Positions 22,381 through 31,887 of a stretch of DNA of 64,000 bases are shown one piece after another. The position numbers were made by a program, and so were the translations under genes. Source of the stretch: Ophiobolus disseminans (taxonomy: Eukaryota > Ascomycota > Dothideomycetes > Pleosporales > Phaeosphaeriaceae); contig MU006216.1 in assembly GCA_010093685.1 (NCBI GenBank), forward strand, positions 2,536,487 to 2,600,486. Reading direction: 5' to 3'. Numbering within the stretch: position 1 is the stretch's first letter; the number at the start of each line of letters is the position of its first letter. Below the pieces are notes generated by a model that ran no database searches, had not been told where the DNA came from, and saw only the letters and a list, made by a program, of their open reading frames with translations.

Positions 22381-23175
22381 TCAAGTGTTCCTTTCCACGA
22401 TCAGAACCTTCGTGAAGATAGGAAAGGCATCAGGAAGCACGTGTGCCGTGCAATCTTTTTTGAGCACGTTTCCTCCCATCCCAACGAGCTTCAGTGCGAG
22501 CGCTTCCGCCTTGTCAATAGCCATTGTCATGTGGGATGATGTAGTGTATGATGCCAAAATCATTTTCACACTCCGCAGCTTCCCATCCAAGTAGCGATCG
22601 TACCCTGCGTAGGCGCTCCCGTTATACCAGTCTTGTGAACACACCTTGGCTTCGTTTACCTATCGCTCTGGTTGGCCTGTGCTGATCCATACCGACGTTA
22701 GGTTGATATCATCCACGCTGAGGCGGCTCAGCGCGAGGAGGAATTTCTTGTCTATTTCAGATGTTGAAGTGCTTGTCCTCCAGAGTACCTTGCGGACGGC
22801 GATGTTGCGAATGACGTTTGCGTAGAAGACGAGTGAGTTTCGCTTGGGTCGAGGTTCAAGGTATCCTCGTTTCCTAGAGAGAGACTGTTCCACACCAAAA
22901 TCAATTGCAGCAAAAGTCTGTGTGTATCCAAATACCCCGAGCGCTTCTGAGCAGATAGTCTTGCTATTCTGCAACCAACTCGGAAGGCTTCTTGTTCTAG
23001 TCGCGGCATCTTCGCGGTCCGGGGTGCCGCGGGTTACAAGGACAACCGACTGTCCATGCGTCATTATCGAGGGCTCTGATCCTAGAGCATATTTGTAAAT
23101 CTCGTCGCGCAGTTCTCGTGGTAGCCGGAAGAATGGACTCTGAATATCGGCTGTTGTGCGTTTCTGGAGAGACAT
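22381..23175 (-). pseudogene. Paralogue B of the F-box/2EXR-like cluster, interrupted by one in-frame TAG
   Basis: From the ATG at 23175 the frame reads MSLQKRTTADIQSPFF, then the family motif LPRELRDEIYKYALG, then ICSEALGVFGYTQTF and NSLVFYANVIRNIAV, and stops at a TAG at 22662-22660 (codon 172). The same frame stays open for 92 more codons after the TAG and continues with family-like sequence (YLDGKLRSVKMILASYTTSS, ALALKLVGMGG) to a TGA at 22381. A canonical intron removing the TAG was not found: the only phase-keeping option would need a CCAAG acceptor and would delete the WI segment conserved in paralogue C. The TAG is one C-to-T change from CAG. Most likely a recent nonsense pseudogene; readthrough or RNA editing are alternatives. 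Confidence 0.65.
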
Positions 23176-23859
23176 GTTGAGATCGCTTATTGGTATGCTA
23201 GAGTCTCGTGAGTTTTCAAGGATCGTCTGTGAGTAGGTGCTTTCGAAGATTCCTATAGTAGTGATTCAAGGACAATGCCGCGAGGTTGAGGGTATTTATG
23301 GAGGTGCAGTTGGTTGAGCCGGGGTAAGGTCGAGTGCAGAGGATGAGACTGAAGAGATCAATTAGAAGTAGTGAGGTGTACCTACGCGCTAACAGATTTA
23401 CAGAAGCTTCACTTTCACCATCCTCACGTTACGCCGAGCAGCGTCATAGACTATCATAATCCGATTCGAGAGCTTCAACCTAGTCACGAGATGCGATTCT
23501 TTGCTCGAAACTTCGACACATCAGTCAAATTCTTGTACGGCGGACCGTGGTGTTGATGCATCGGTATCAACACACGAAACGCCCAAGTTGACGCGCAATA
23601 CAGTCAACGAGTACACCCAGGCTAGATAATTTTATCTATGAAGTTCATAACCGGATCATGGTAGACGGAGACGAACAGCTCTATCGCACTTTGAGGCCCT
23701 CGAAGGCTTCCAGGAACGTTTATTGAAGAGCGGGCAAACATCAACAACACTTCGACTACAAGCTGGCTGCAGCAGTCACGCCCCACACTCACAAGAGTTC
23801 TAGTACACAAGCTGATCATATCTAGTAATTCCTCGTACATTTTCTTTCTTAGAGATGTA
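23176..23859. other. Spacer between paralogues B and C
   Basis: 684 bases including the presumed promoter of B; nothing further recognised. Confidence 0.4.
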
Positions 23860-24687
23860 TCACATCTTGCTCCTTACCACGACACATCGCTTGTTGTACG
23901 AACAAGCATCGACCATTTTCACACCAAGATCCTGCCACTCCGGGCGACCACTATCATCGACAAGTCTCTTCGCACACTCCTCGCCCATTTGGAACAGTCC
24001 GTCTAGTTCCTTCGTTGACGCATTCGAGTAGATCAAAATCGTGAGCACTACCTTTCGAAACCGGCCATTCCAGATCTCTGAAGGTGCGTAGACCCAATAT
24101 TCCAAAGCAAAATCTGCGTGTATCCAGGTGATGTCCATGCTCAAGTCGCTGGGCTGAAGTGGCGCTGATGCGCGCATGAACTGGCGATTCACCATGTGGG
24201 TGCAAGGGGCTTTCGGGAATGTGCCAGGATAGACAATGTTGCGGATGACGTCTGATTTGAACACCAATGGGTTCATATACTTTCTGGGGCGAGGCCAGTG
24301 CGAGTGGTCCTCGTGTTCTTTGAAGTAGCTCTTCGGAACGAAGAAACGCGTGCGCCCGAAGACTCCAAGCGCTTCGGAAGAAACCTGCTTGCAGGTTAGG
24401 AGCCACTTTGGTAGCCTGGTGGTATCTGGAATAAGATCGTGCAGGGCAACTAGGGCTGTTAGCGAGGTTGATTTCGTGATTATAGTCAAGTCGCTGTGTT
24501 TGAGAGCTGTAGCAGTCGAGCTGAAAGCGAGTTCAAAGATTTGGTCGCGTAGTTCGGGTGGGAGGCGGAAGAGCGGGCTTCCTGACTGCGAGACTGGAGG
24601 TGGCTGTACGACGTCGGCAGAAGAGTTGTTTGAAGGGTCCAGTCGCTATTGTCGAAGCGCGCGGCGCTTTTGGAATTGTTTGCCCAT
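23860..24687 (-). pseudogene. Paralogue C of the F-box/2EXR-like cluster, in-frame TAG at codon 14
   Basis: The ATG at 24687 reads MGKQFQKRRALRQ and meets a TAG (24648-24646), after which the same frame is open to 23860 and encodes SPLFRLPPELRDQIFELAFS, LPKWLLTCKQVSSEALGVFG, YMNPLVFKSDVIRNIVYPG, WNGRFRKVVLTILIYSNAST and ECAKRLVDDSGR. The full 275-codon frame has no other defect. No other ATG precedes the LPPELRD motif after the stop, and no GT lies between the ATG and the TAG, so an intron inside this stretch cannot remove it. CAG to TAG is a CpA-to-TpA change. Read as a pseudogene with a single lesion, unless the stop is bypassed or an undetected upstream exon is used. Family function is unknown; the N-terminal motif resembles F-box/2EXR domains. 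Confidence 0.65.
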
Positions 24688-25026
24688 ATTGGTGGAGGCT
24701 GTGTGGATCAGGGGGGAGTTGAGAGCTTTAGGTAGGGGTGGAGTCGAGGGTGAGCAGAAGGGATAAAGTGAGGGGAACTAATGGGTGGGTGGGGTTCAGA
24801 CAGGGGCGAAGAATGGAGAGGGACGACTTTAGTAAACATAGAATGACACCGGTGAGCTCAAATGGGAACAGAAATTCACTAATCTAATAGGCTAATCGAC
24901 TTAACAGAGTGTCAAATACTTTCATTCCAAATCAAGACTTACGCACGTCGTTCCCTCAACGGTTATCATAGGCACCCAAGCTCCCGAGGTCCTTCAGACC
25001 TTTCTCTCAACCCTCAAAATCTGTCC
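24688..25026. other. Spacer between paralogues C and D
   Basis: 339 bases, purine-rich on the plus strand just upstream of C; no gene. Confidence 0.4.
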
Positions 25027-25807
25027 TCACCCACTACACTCAACACCGTCATACATCCCGCTCATCTCTTTCTCATCCCCCCATACCACCTTCCTTCTGC
25101 CAGTCTTCCCGCCAGCAAGCTTTGCAGTATATGCCTCCGCCAGCTTCGCCATGTTAGCTACTCCATTTCCAATTGTCGGCTGCGGAGAAAAAACCAGTGA
25201 GAGAAATCTCTCGAGTGGCATAGATTCGAATAGTGCGGACGACATGGCCGTTGAAAACAAGAGAATTCGACAGTGCAGGTTCAGCAGACTTCACTTTCAA
25301 TACCTCGTACGCTTCCCGATGAACTCGACTCTGCTCCCACAGTTCGTGAAGATGACGCGGTGGATTTTCACTTTCAGAAGGATCCTCGGATGCAGGTGGT
25401 GGCGCTTTGCCGCAGCATGGGTTTCCGCCATCGAAGGATCGAGTCCGAGAAAAGACGGACATTGCCTCGGTGCAGATTTGCTTGCAAGCCAACAGCCATC
25501 TAGGAAGACCCTCGATCGACTTCGGATCCTTGGGGAAATCCGCCGCTTCTTTCGCGGGTAAATTGCTTGGGGAGGCGGTGACGAGGTAGTTGTCCTGCCT
25601 AAATATGCGCGCTCCATGCCCGAAAGCGTGATTGTAAATCTGATCCAGGATATCTGCTGGAAGCCACAGAAGCGTGCTTGTTATTACTGGTGTATACTTA
25701 TAGTCTGTGTAGCCCGAAATTGAGCTTCGAGGGCGCGTAGTCGCGTCACTGCTGAAGACTGCTTTGGGGATGTGCTGCGCTTCATCATATGCAGCCGGTA
25801 ATTTCAT
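25027..25807 (-). pseudogene. Paralogue D of the F-box/2EXR-like cluster, internally shortened and frameshifted
   Basis: From the ATG at 25807: MKLPAAYDEAQHIPKAV, the family motif LPADILDQIYNHAFGHGA, then LPRWLLACKQICTEAMSVFS, NSLVFNGHVVRTIRIYATRE and a stop at 25154. Another frame (25260-25027) carries what looks like the family C-terminus (MAKLAEAYTAKLAGGKTGRR and a WGDEKE acidic stretch, compare WGEEEP of paralogue E). The 60-80 residues that separate the VRTI and FRKV blocks in paralogues C and E are missing. I found no splice pair that joins both frames, so an internal deletion with a frameshift is the simplest reading. Confidence 0.5.
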
Positions 25808-26180
25808 TAGTAGTCAGGATTGTGCTGACGGGTCGCAGCTTAGTTCTGAAGTGCAACCTTTGGTATCATGTAGGTTGTGTAGAGGGAGAGGTGGGAAAGA
25901 AGACCAAAGAGCCGCACACGTGGCTCGGATATACCTACTGTGGCTTTCGATATTTGCACCCAACATAGAGTTCGAGGAGGGAGAATTATACATACGTGCT
26001 TACGTGTCGCAGTCAAGTCTTGTACGAGACTGGAGATCCGTAAATGAATTCCCTGCATCCAGAATGCCATCCGAGCGTATTATACTAGTATCCATGTCCA
26101 TGTCATGGGTAGACTCTTTAGTTTTCTTCCATAGGGTCCGATGTCGGACATGGAAATCTGCTTTTGATGTGACGGTAATC
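25808..26180. other. Spacer between paralogues D and E
   Basis: 373 bases without a supported gene. Confidence 0.4.
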
Positions 26181-27170
26181 CTAGACTTTCCGCTGCACAA
26201 CCAAAGAACGTATCCGACAAAGCTGCCCACGAAAAGTACCTGGTTCCTCCTCTCCCCACTCCAGCGAAACCTTACCACCAGAGTCCCCAACCAGACGGCG
26301 CGAAAACTTCTCGGCGAATTTCGTTCGGTTGTGTGCCGCATCTTCATCCATTGTACGACAAGGCAAAGTGATATGTACCTTTCGGAACCTGCCGTCCCAC
26401 CTATCTTCCAGGAAGTCGAACATTTTCACCTCATCCTTGTCCCAGCTCTTGGCACTCAGTCGCTTGTCTTCATACCACCACATGTCCCACACAGTTTGAA
26501 GGCATAAACCCTGACTGTCGAATGCCCGTACTAACGCTAGAAAGGCTGTCGTTGCCTCAACGTAGCGCCGGCGAATTATGCAATCAACACACAACTTCCA
26601 CTCACATACCCAAGGTTGCAGGTATATAGTCCTCATCACATTAAAGTTGAAGGTAAGCAGATTAGGTGCCGGTGACCCAGCGCTCTCTATGACCTTTGTG
26701 ATGGATATGGCCTGTATATCCAAGAATTCCCAGCCCGGATCGAGCTGGAGGAACACTTCTTGAGGAAATCCCTCAAAGGAACGTGTGCGGCCAAACAGGT
26801 CCATGGCTTCGGTGCAGATTAACTTGCAGTTTAGCGGCCACTTCGGCAGTCCTAACAGGCCTGGCACATCTAATGTCCTTCGTGTTGGCTGTTTATATGC
26901 CGCGACTCCGCAAAGGTTATGTATGAAACCACGCGTTTCGTCACCGAAAGCATGCTCGTAGACTTTATCTCGGATCTCGCGGGGAAGTACCAGAAGTGCC
27001 GAATGCATTCTCTCGCGGGGTCGGCGCTCCTTTTGATTATGGCTCAACGACCTGGGGTGGTCAACCGGGTGCAGTGGCTTTTTCGATGGCGAGCTCAAGG
27101 CGTTGACTGCGGCTTTGGTGAGTGTAGGCTCCTGTGAGGTCGTGTCGGGGAAATGAGTCCTTGTAAGCAT
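26181..27170 (-). CDS. Paralogue E, intact member of the F-box/2EXR-like cluster
   Basis: Single-exon gene of 329 residues from the ATG at 27170; the longer frame to 27308 begins with TTG. The family motif LPREIRDKVYEHAFGDETR is at 62-80, followed by LPKWPLNCKLICTEAMDLFG (about 108-127), LLTFNFNVMRTIYL, a Trp-rich segment and WDGRFRKVHITL near the C-terminus, then KFAEKFSRRLVGDSGGK. The LPxExRDxIY start resembles F-box or 2EXR domains found in very large, poorly characterised families of filamentous ascomycetes; substrate-adaptor activity is only a guess. No signal peptide or membrane segment. It is the only undamaged copy of five in tandem on the same strand. Confidence 0.72.
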   Translation of the reverse strand: MLTRTHFPDTTSQEPTLTKAAVNALSSPSKKPLHPVDHPRSLSHNQKERRPRERMHSALLVLPREIRDKVYEHAFGDETRGFIHNLCGVAAYKQPTRRTLDVPGLLGLPKWPLNCKLICTEAMDLFGRTRSFEGFPQEVFLQLDPGWEFLDIQAISITKVIESAGSPAPNLLTFNFNVMRTIYLQPWVCEWKLCVDCIIRRRYVEATTAFLALVRAFDSQGLCLQTVWDMWWYEDKRLSAKSWDKDEVKMFDFLEDRWDGRFRKVHITLPCRTMDEDAAHNRTKFAEKFSRRLVGDSGGKVSLEWGEEEPGTFRGQLCRIRSLVVQRKV

Positions 27171-27860
27171 AACTGGATTTGTTTTACTTGATCTCGGAAT
27201 ATGGGCAGAATAGAGAACTCGGACTCGGACTCGGGAGGTGTTGAAGTGAGGGCATAAGTTAGTTTGTAGTTGAACGGATGTAGAATGCGGGCCGGAGTGA
27301 GAAAGCAAAACGTAGAAGGGAACGGAGTCAGCGTCTCACGTGATGGTGTTGCTATTCCAAGGTTGCGTCATCAGTTATAACAGTAGCTCGGAAAGGAACT
27401 TTGATGAGGAATGAGCATAGAGCCTCAGGACCCACATCGCGACACGTGATAAGTCTTGTCGTCTGACTTTCACAAATTAGAGTTGCATGCACGTACAACG
27501 CACGTTGTTCGAATGAGTGACATTACACAGTTACTCTAATTCTAAAAATACTTTGCAGTCGTCTCTATCGTGTATGTCATGTCTATGGTTTGTGGTCATA
27601 CTTCAAGAAGGGTATTCGAACGCCTGCCCATGCTTTCTAAACGCCATGAAAGATCGACTTTTTTGATGACCCAGGAAGACGGAAACGCTCAGATGTGAAT
27701 ATATACAGAAGCGGAGAGATCCAGATTCGGGAGCAGAGTAGCTACAAGAGTGGACTGTATCGAGGTGTCGATGGACTTAGTCGACTTGGGTTGGGTATTG
27801 AGACGCATGTTCCTGCGCCGATGCAGGAATCGATCGAGTGTCTTCGGATGGATGCAGGAG
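27171..27860. other. Promoter of paralogue E and PRELI-gene 3' flank
   Basis: 690 bases; nothing coding recognised. Confidence 0.4.
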
Positions 27861-28563
27861 TTACATCCTCGCTTCCCTCAAGATCTGGCTGCTCTGCTGG
27901 AGCTGGAGCAGTTCTCTTTGCTCTTGGAAGACCTGCCTGGCCTTCTCGAGGACCATCTCGAAGCCCTCCTTGCCCTTGGCTGCGTTCTGTTGGAATCTTT
28001 CCACTGTGAACTGCTCGATGCTGTTCCTGATCTTCTGCCAGCCGCCACACAGCGCTGTGATCTCGGCTCTTTGTGTGAAGGTCGTGCTGGGGGCCGACGA
28101 TGTCGATGATGCACCCGGTTGGTATGTGCATGTCTCGCGGACGTTTAGGAGGTCGGCCCATGTGACGTTCATGGAGCATAGCGTGAGCCTCTTAGCGACG
28201 GGGTCGACATAGGAGGTTTCGTAGACCATGGATGTGTCTACGCCGCCGAGAATCGTGTTTATCCATTTAGGAGTGCTTTGCTGGCAGGTGATGAGGCGCT
28301 CTGATCGAAGCTGTCCTGTTATTAGCATTGCTGTCGCTGTACGGTGATAAAGGTGAAGGTGGACGTGATGGATGATCTCCGGCGCGTAACATGTGAAAAG
28401 AGCAGCTTACAATTCCAGTGGCTGGGTCCACCGTCCGGCTCAGTGTGTCGACGGCGATGACATGTGGTGTCTTCTCGTTCCAGGGTCCATACTTCTGCCA
28501 GTTGCTCGTCGAGACTTCTTCCCATGAGTAGTCGAAGTCTACTGTCTGCTGAAAGTATTTCAT
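27861..28563 (-). CDS. PRELI/MSF1-domain protein (Ups family, mitochondrial phospholipid transfer)
   Basis: Two exons (28563-28411, 28310-27861; intron 100 nt) give 200 residues. It starts directly with the PRELI/MSF1 domain: MKYFQQTVDFDYSWEEVSTS, YGPWNEKTPHVIAVDTLSR, TVDPATGI|LRSERLITC and VYETSYVDPVAKRLTLCSMN. The C-terminal part (NSIEQFTVERFQQNAAKGKE onward) is helical and Gln/Glu-rich. Members of this family bind Mdm35/TRIAP1 in the intermembrane space and carry phosphatidic acid (Ups1) or phosphatidylserine (Ups2) between mitochondrial membranes. The sequence alone does not let me choose among Ups1, Ups2 and Ups3. Within the tandem acceptors (AACAGGACAG) the second keeps phase and restores the domain. 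Confidence 0.88.
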
Positions 28564-29672
28564 TGTGTCGTGTGCCGCTCGTGCGGGTCGCGTTATTTGC
28601 TCGTGGGTGTCTCGTGCGCGCGTGTATATGGTGTGACAATCGGTCGAGGTAGTAGAAGTCTATACCGTAGAGGTAGAGGATTGTGGGTAGGCGGTGTGGG
28701 TGGTGATGAGTTGTCGGGGTGCAGGGTACTTGTGCCTGTGAAAATGTCGCTAAGGGCCCAAAAAGCAAGCGCGGGCCGCCTGCGATCTAGTTCCGAGGAA
28801 AGGGTCAGTGCTCAACGGCGGTCGGGGATATGCGGGTGCCCAACGCTTATTGATTGCCGGCAGGAAAAGAGTCAATTGATGTGAAATAAGAGATGAGTGC
28901 AGGTGGTGAAGCAGAGGTTTGAGTGAAGCTTGAAAGTATCGTGAAGAAGGGATTGTGGGCTGCGAAGCTGAAAGCTCCTCACTGCGATGCACCGTGCAGC
29001 CCCAAGATCTGCATCTTGGTCGCCACAAGAAGCCACATGAAGGAATGTGCAGCCAACGAATGACGCCGGAATCTGGCCTCTGTCAGATCTTTAGCCACAT
29101 CTGTCAGCGATGCGAGGCTGTCGTGTGCCGTCTCAAACTGTCCGCTGTCGCTGGTTTGCCCTGTCAGCCCGAATCTGCCCGTATGATGTAATCGACCTTA
29201 GTCGGCCCCACTTTCTTCCTCCCCGGCTTTCCACCAACGAAACAACTACGCTTACTTCTGGACTTATCTACGCCGATCTACTCTCACAATTGGAATATAC
29301 ACGCTATTCATTGGGTAAAGAATATGCACATAAATCGTTTCTTTGCGGGGCAGGGTTGAACATGGGTGTGACCTCGAAACGGCCAGACTGACATTCGCGA
29401 CACCCAACACCAATTCCACCACCGTTCACGAAACATAGCTTCGAGATATCCAACCGTGGCTAATCAAATTAGACATCTTCATGCTTTGCTGGGTGGATGA
29501 GCTGACCCAACTGTCCTCCTCAGGAACAGCAACCTTCGAAGTCCTACCGTTGGTACCCCTTATTCCCAAATCGAAAAGAACGTCTAGCAAAATAGCAGAG
29601 CCACAGATAGGCATCGATGAGTACTTATCACCACACCCAAAACCATCAAAGATCTTGAACAGATTTCAACCC
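28564..29672. other. Intergenic, no gene supported
   Basis: 1.1 kb between the PRELI gene start and the P450 relic; only short frames, no recognised motif. Confidence 0.45.
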
Positions 29673-31078
29673 TCACATCCCCCCTTCCCCCCTCCTCACA
29701 AACGCCACCTTCGCCCCATTACCACTCTCCATATTCAACTTCAAACACTCCACAAAACCCTCCACCCCATCCCTATTCCTCATCTCCATGCCCTTGCACT
29801 CCAACAGCACCCTCACAAGCGTGTACGCAATCCAAAACAACCCAAGCCCCTGCGCAGAACAATGTCGCGCGCCGCCGCCAAAAGGTAAATAGGTCCAGGA
29901 GGACGGCGCGTGGGCTCAGCCCTAGGGGCGAAAGACTTCGGGACCGGGGAATTGTTGGGAGGAGCGGTGCAGTGAGAAGAAGGGCATGGAGATTGTGTCG
30001 CCTCTTTGGACTGAGATGGGTTGGGTACCTGCGGGGCCACCGCCGATGGGGAGTGTGGTAGATTGGAGGCAGGTGCGGGCTTGGGTTGGGACGGGGGGGA
30101 GGAAGCGAAGAGCTTTGAGGGTTAGTCTGGTACAAGTATGGAGTGTGGAGTTGGAATTAGGACACGAGGTAAATGCAAACTTACATTCACTCACAACCCA
30201 CCCCACATACCTCAACCCCTTCACCATCTCAAACCCCAAATCCTCCTTCTTCAACGCCCTTACTTCTTCCCCACACTTCCTCCACACATCCGGATGCCGC
30301 GCAAGCAACCAGAACAAATTCGTCAACGCAACAGCAGGCGTATCCCTCCCCGCGAAAAATACATTCAACAACTGACTCGTCAATTCCTCTCTATCTGTTG
30401 TTTCGTTGGCGAGTTCGTACACCAGTATACACCTCCTTTTCTCATCCTCAATCCCTCTATCCCTTAGTCTCAGCGCTCGATCCACGTGCCTGCGTTTAAA
30501 TTCTTTGATAATATTACAACTCTCCCAAAACCCCTTATCTCGTCCAAGCACCCAGCCCATCTTCCCCAACACAACGCGCATCTCCACGCCCTTCTGTGCA
30601 GTGTTGAATGCGTGCAATATTTCTGCGAATCGGTCGGACTCGACGGTAGTAAAGAGTCAAAGCTCTCTCCGAAGATGAACTCTGAACTTGCGTCTAGGAT
30701 GAGTTTGTCGAATAGGGGTTGTAAATCGACCGTGCGTCCATCGCGCGGAATAAGTTCTAAAAACCTCTCAACATGTTTCTCAAACACCCCCAGGTCCGAA
30801 ATCTGTGATTTTGCGAAAGCCGGCCTCATCATACTCCTTGCGCGCTCTCACTTTTCACCATCACAGGAAATGATCCCTGCGCCAAGCATATATCGCGCCG
30901 GGCGTCTGGCAGGTCCAACGCCGAATATTTCATGCTCAGTCGCCAAGACTGTTTGTATGTTCTGCGATGATATTGTAGTTATCACTCGTCGACCGAAGGG
31001 AAATGGCTGATAAGTGTGCCCATAGAGATTTGTGTACGCTTGGATGGTGTGCATGCGGGTATGGTTTTGATTGTCTTG

Positions 31079-31261
31079 AAGGTAGAGATGAAGGTAGAGA
31101 TGAAGGTAGAGATGAAGGTAGAGATGAAGGTAGAGATGANNNNNNNNNNNNNNNNNNNNNNNNNNNNNNNNNNNNNNNNNNNNNNNNNNNNNNNNNNNNT
31201 GAAGGTAGAGATGAAGGTAGAGATGAAGGTAGAGATGAAGGTAGAGATGAAGGTAGAGATG
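31079..31261 (-). repeat. 12-nt coding minisatellite in the P450 pseudogene
   Basis: Tandem copies of GAAGGTAGAGAT (plus strand), about five on each side of a run of N. On the minus strand they read as ISTF repeats in the frame entering from the N-terminus, and as LHLY repeats in the frame that leads into the P450 core. The unit is divisible by three, so copy-number change alone cannot repair the phase. Confidence 0.92.
31140..31199. other. Assembly gap of 60 N
   Basis: Sixty undetermined bases inside the minisatellite. The true repeat length is unknown; 60 equals five repeat units. Confidence 0.98.
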
Positions 31262-31404
31262 ACGGTGTCGATGCCGAAGAAGGGGTCGTGGGAGGGGAGG
31301 GCGGGGGGTTGTGCGTGGGTGTGTTTGGATGAGAGACGGGTGAAAAGTAGGTGCATGAGGGAGAGTGTGAGGATTGTTAGGGCGACTGGAAGGAGGAGGG
31401 ACAT

Positions 31405-31887
31405 GGTTCGTTGGTGAGGCGACCTAGAGTGAAGCGATTACTAGTCCTGAAATGAAACAGACTTTACAAGTAAAGGTGTAGGTTGAAAGTGATGAGCTGG
31501 TAGTAGCAACTACATACGTGAGCATATGCCTCAATGTCACCTGCGTCTTGCTGTGCCACAATATACCTACCCCGAGGAGTCATCCCACCTTGCACGTGCC
31601 TGAGTTTGATAAGCTTCAAACCCTTGCGGCGGGGTACTTAGATGGTAGAGGAAAGTAAGTGAGTGATTGGAAGAAAATCGTCAGAAAGAGCAGAGTAGAG
31701 TGCACATACCGCCAATGTGGCGGTGACTATGCATTTCATAGTCTATTGGTGAGAAGCACTTTTGTGCTTGGTATCGTAACTTTTTCGTGATGCGCCAAAC
31801 GCCTGACCATGCTTATGCTGGTGTGAAGCACTTTTTAATGCTCGCCTCTATTCAACTTCTCAACCATATCGAACAAGGAATTGCCAT
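31405..31887. other. P450 upstream region and MYG1 3' flank
   Basis: 483 bases, no coding signal. Confidence 0.45.

Larger units (their letters stand above)
29673..31404 (-). pseudogene. CYP52-like cytochrome P450 pseudogene
   Basis: A membrane anchor (MSLLLPVALTILTLSLMHLL) from the ATG at 31404 is followed by HDPFFGID, a coding minisatellite with an assembly gap, and then P450 segments: LYGHTYQPFPFGRRVI, the C-helix region, FGESFDSLL, the I-helix FFAGRDTPAVALTNLFWLL, the K-helix region (SESLRFLPPVPTQART after a 72-nt intron, 30184-30113), FPGPEVFRP and the heme loop LPFGGGARHCSAQG. Lesions: TGA at 30850-30848 where the C-helix WxxxR Trp is expected; a frameshift near 30640; TAG at 29924-29922 and TGA at 29918-29916 within the PERW motif; and a phase mismatch across the repeat. 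All heme-ligand context survives, so decay looks recent. The living family oxidises alkanes and fatty acids (CYP52 type). Confidence 0.85.

Noticed and set aside
22612..22710. Intron that would remove the TAG of paralogue B (GTATGG donor to CCAAG)
   Set aside because: 48 nt with a non-consensus AAG acceptor, and it would delete the WI segment that is conserved in paralogue C.
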